Origin: Ptychodera flava
Lineage: Eukaryota; Hemichordata; Enteropneusta; Ptychoderidae
Direction: 5' to 3'
DNA length: 64,000 nucleotides
NCBI RefSeq assembly: GCF_041260155.1
Contig: NC_091946.1
Span: 18,229,853 to 18,293,852, forward strand
In this document: positions 60,348 to 64,000 of the stretch, one piece after another
How the letters are laid out: every line of letters begins with the position of its first letter
Position numbering within the stretch: position 1 is the stretch's first letter
Program-made: the position numbers and the translations under genes
Notes under the pieces: generated by a model
Database searches by the model: none
Seen by the model: only the letters and a program-made list of their open reading frames with translations
What the model was told of the DNA's origin: nothing

Positions 60348-62554
60348 TTGCTTCCTATTTTGGAAAATGACAAAATTTACTGCTTTTAGCAAACCTTTCA
60401 CCCTTTGCTTTCATGACGTGTGTTTTATGGTTTTTTCCTACGAAAATTAAAGTATGTAGGTCAGAGCAATTTCTTTTCAATTTATCTTTTTGTTAGCTGA
60501 GACCCATAAAATACCGTAAAATTAGAGAACATATACTCTATTTTTTGTTAAAAATATGAAAAATGTCTAGGGTCAGCGGTTTTCCTTGGGTAGGTCGGGT
60601 TACGGGAAGATACACAGCCATACTTTATATTGGCCTAAGACATTCCATGACCGATTTGTTTCGTACTTTGTACAATGATATAACTTATTACATTTTTTCA
60701 TATGCATATCGATTGATTTCATGACTGCATTAAATATGGCCGACACCATGCCGCCATTTTGTATCCGTTTATTTATGTCAAGAGCTGTAACTTATACATG
60801 CCCTGGACCGATTTGCATTAAAACTTGTACAAGGAGATAACGGCAACTTGAAAAAAAAAGATCATCATATTCTGTTTAAAAAATATGGTACGTTAGTTGG
60901 TTTTTTGTATTTTGAAATTTTTATATCTGAATTCTATATTCTTGCAGTTGTTCAAAACAGCTAGAGGTGAAATGAACACATTTTCCGTTTGGATATTGTT
61001 GATACATCACAGAATACGACACGAACCCATAATCCGAGTACAACTATAAGCCACTTCCCTACTTTTAAGAGGATTTTTGAAAGTGCCTTTCAACTGTGTA
61101 AGTCCCTATTCTAGCTGAACTCAAAAGTATTATGAAATTCAAAATAGACGACAGTATGGCTGGATCGATAGGATATGTGAAGTTGCGGCCGATTAAACGA
61201 CTTCTGATTTGGAAGATGTCTTGACTGGTCGTATCTCAATGTCACGACACCAGCGATGATGTCAAATAATATGTTTGATAAAACGACAGATGCCGAGACT
61301 AAAATAAATCCGATAATAAAAAATGACCCCCTCTCCAAATACAAATACGAAATGTGACAAATAATAATATAATTGTCGGTAGTCAAGGCAGGCTACGTTC
61401 ACAGATATTTAGAAGTGTGTCGGAGAATTGTAATTAAGCAAGGCTGGTGTACAGGAGATTTGGGCACAAAATGCGACATAAGGCACAAGCCACGAGACAA
61501 CCTTTGTGTGGAACAAGTTGTTGCTGTGGTTTTATTTCAACCCTCTGTTTTCAAATGTGGCATTCTCTGTAGTTTTTGTATCCAAAATGGAGAAGGCAGG
61601 TTTTAAAACTGAGTGACAGTCGACGTCGCGAACGGAAATTCCGTTTTTCATTAACTCAATCTTCACTGTAATGAAGATGTGTAAAGAGCATTGTTATTGT
61701 CAACAACTAGGTTTTAATACGGACTGAACTTTACCTTTAGACATTTCTTTATGTTATAGTCGGTAGAACAAGAAACGGTGGTCGTTTTCCAGAACAAAAG
61801 GCTCAATAACCTATATCAATATCTAGTGTTAGGCTATAACTTACATTTGTCTAGTATTTTCGGTCTGTGTGTATCTAGTGCAGTTTCTTCCAATCCCAAT
61901 ACCCGTCACTCAGGTCTTCAACATGACCTATACGTCTGTGTTATGTGCATTGGTATTGTTGACAAATGATTTTAAAGAGGTTTAGATTCGATTGCCAACT
62001 ATAAAAATGCTTGTGTGTTGGTAAGCAGCTAAAGGTCAGCAGTTTGGTTTTTAACTTTAATTCATAAAATGCTATTAATGATATATTAGTGTGATTTGCT
62101 TTGAGCTCCAACGTACTAATTAACAGTCAAATTAAAACATGATATCTGAAAACACGCGATATCGTATGTTAAAGGAGCCAAATAATATCAGACTCCCCTC
62201 TAACACATTTATGATTATCAAGTCCCCTCTTTACTGCCTCAAATTTACAAGTCACCCTTTCCCCAACCAATTATTTTGAATGCGGCCTAACTCAGTAGAA
62301 TTTGCATTCGATTGTTTATTACACCGAGAAAGGTCGCCGAAAGAGAAATGTGGAAAATGTGTTAGACTTCTGTAGGTTTGTGACTTAATTCTTAATAAAA
62401 TTGCGGAATCCGAAACGGACAAAAAGAAAGTTTAACCGAAACAAAATCGGCTGTGTCAAATTAAATCTTTTTTGTTGAGTTGCACTGCCGAAATTTCAGA
62501 ATCCCAGCCTGTTATTTTCCAGAAGAAAATATAATGCACAAGAAGGCCTCTATC
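60348..62554. other. Spacer between tRNA genes, no gene recognised
   Basis: AT-rich. No recognisable exon on either strand; open frames (61373-61606 +, 61111-61386 -) lack known domains. Confidence 0.45.
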
Positions 62555-62627
62555 TGGAGAATCCGGGCATCGATCCCGGTACCTCTCGCATGCTAAGCGA
62601 GCGCTCTACCATTTGAGCTAATTCCCT
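62555..62627 (-). tRNA. tRNA-Ala(AGC), copy 1, acceptor stem altered
   Basis: Reads (A)GGGAATTAGCTCAAATGG... with anticodon AGC at 62592-62594 (complement GCT), T arm CCGGGATCGATGCCCGG, ending ATTCTCCA. G3:U70, the alanine identity pair, is kept. The first base is A opposite C72 (copy 2 has G), so the first pair is broken. It may be a poor or dead gene. Confidence 0.85.
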
Positions 62628-63398
62628 TCACACAAGTTTGCACAGCGACGTTTTGCATACGATCAATTTATTAGACCAGAGAAATATTGTTCCTAATGTT
62701 AGAGGCACGAGCGATTTTTTTATAAAGCTGCAAAATCTTCCGTAGTTACATTGTTACTGATGCTTGGAGTCTAGACTTTTTTGTCCACAATAATAGAGGC
62801 ACTACATATATAGGCAGTATTGACAGAACAAATTCTGAGCATTATATGCACCACAAATATGCCCCAAAATCTGCATAAAGGAAGTATATATTTGCAGTAT
62901 TTTTAAAAAAATACAAATTGGCAAAAGTCGAAGCGACGATTCCGAGATATAATACAATTTATTTTTCCTCCTACGTTCAAGTTCAAAGTTTACTCCTGTA
63001 CATTTGAAGTGGTTATCTGAAGTTGTCTTTAGCTCTCATGATCAACGCAAGTCAGTACGATCAAATAATTGTATTGGATTTATTTTTGGCAGAGGTTACT
63101 GCCATGAAAGAGCAAGTATATTTATACTTTAGGTACTTACCGTCCAGTTCTGCACTAATTCAGTTGCTTGTATTGAAAGACATTGTATTCGATCGTGTAT
63201 TACACCAAGAAAAGTCGCCGAAAGAGAAACATGAAAAGATGTACTTTTGTGCGTCTGTAACGTTATTTTTAATAAGATTGCGGAACAAAATCGGTTATGG
63301 TAAATTGAATTTTCTTTGTTGAGTTGCACTGCCAAAATTTCAGGATCCCTGCCTCTTATTTTCCAAAAGAAACCGTAAAGCATGAGAATGCCTCTATC

Positions 63399-63471
63399 TG
63401 GAGAATCCGGGCATCGATCCCGGTACCTCTCGCATGCTAAGCGAGCGCTCTACCATTTGAGCTAATTCCCC
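63399..63471 (-). tRNA. tRNA-Ala(AGC), copy 2, intact
   Basis: 73 bases, GGGGAATTAGCTCAAATGGT start, anticodon AGC, CCGGGATCGATGCCCGG T arm, ATTCTCCA end. All seven acceptor pairs form, including G3:U70. The body is otherwise identical to copy 1. Confidence 0.95.
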
Positions 63472-64000
63472 TTCAGATATGCACAGGGTAGTGTTTTATA
63501 TAATCTGTTTATTAGACCAGAGAAATATTGTTCCCCAGATATCTTTTGGGCAAAGCTACAGAGGCGCGAGCGATTTTTTTATAAAGCTGCAAAATCTTCC
63601 CGTACTTACATTGTTACTGATGACTTGGAGTCCAGATTTTTTTGTCCACAATATAGAGGCATAACACACAGAGACAGTGTTGACATAACAAATTCTGAGT
63701 ATTATGCACAACAGAAATACCAAAAAGCAGTAGCAATTTAAAACAAAATCCAAATTGGCTATAGTAGAAGCGAAGATTACGAGGAACAATGTAATTTATT
63801 TTTCAAAGTTTACTCTTGTACATTTGAAGTGGTTATCTGAAGTCGTCTTTACCTCCGATGATCAACGAAAGTCTGTATGATAAAATATTGAAAATATAAT
63901 TGTGAATTTATTGGACTGTACCAATCCCATAGCAGTGTCATTCAAACAATTGTATTGGATTTATTTTTGGCAGAGGTTACTACCATGAAAGAGCATAATT

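Larger units (their letters stand above)
62275..64000. repeat. Tandem duplication of about 844 bp carrying tRNA-Ala
   Basis: Segments around each tRNA match over several hundred bases: GTTGAGTTGCACTGCC, GGTCGCCGAAAGAGAAA-type, TTTTTATAAAGCTGCAAAAT, and CATTTGAAGTGGTTATCTGA at 63003 and 63819. The tRNAs are 844 bases apart. A third unit begins before the window ends (TTATTTTTGGCAGAGGTTAC at 63080 and 63960). Flanks have diverged more than the tRNAs. Confidence 0.85.

Overview
The window is animal nuclear DNA. It has long introns with GT-AG borders, AT-rich non-coding sequence, many small transposon copies and intron-bearing tRNA genes. The two protein genes and the repeat style suit a marine invertebrate deuterostome (hemichordate, echinoderm or lancelet-like); the exact species cannot be read from the sequence.

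Two protein-coding genes lie tail to tail. On the + strand, nine exons between 1879 and 10729 encode the last 333 residues of a MINDY4B-type protein (FAM188B2 family), whose 5' exons lie upstream of the window or were not recognised. Both positions that carry the catalytic Cys and His in active MINDY4 are substituted, so it is predicted to be a pseudo-deubiquitinase. On the - strand, 21 exons from 56525 down to 20107 join in frame, without leftover bases, into a complete receptor guanylate cyclase of 1024 residues of the natriuretic-peptide-receptor type: signal peptide, ligand-binding domain, one membrane helix, kinase-homology domain, coiled linker and cyclase. Every residue known to be needed for GTP cyclisation is present. 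The kinase-homology domain has an unusual residue set (Arg for the ATP lysine, but intact HGD and DFG motifs).

The space between and inside these genes is filled with transposons. At least four small TTAA-flanked inverted-repeat families (called A to D here) occur in several copies, and two of the families are nested in the same TTAA of family B copies. A 657-bp near-perfect palindrome with 9-bp target duplications (Mutator-like) sits between the genes at 16066-16722. Intron 17 of the cyclase carries a 3980-bp element (24755-28734) with 6-bp target duplications and terminal inverted repeats made of 59-bp tandem units; inside it are an old L1/Tx1-like LINE piece and a hammerhead-like motif. 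Intron 1 carries a 3.1-kb TTAA element inserted in an older repeat (50194-53288). Intron 7 carries a 5'-truncated CR1/L2-like LINE embedded in an ACAT microsatellite.

The right end (60-64 kb) holds RNA genes: a tRNA-Leu(CAA) with a 51-base intron and two tRNA-Ala(AGC) genes on the - strand inside an approximately 844-bp tandem duplication that runs out of the window. The first Ala copy has a damaged acceptor stem; the second is intact. No protein gene was recognised between 56.6 and 64 kb.
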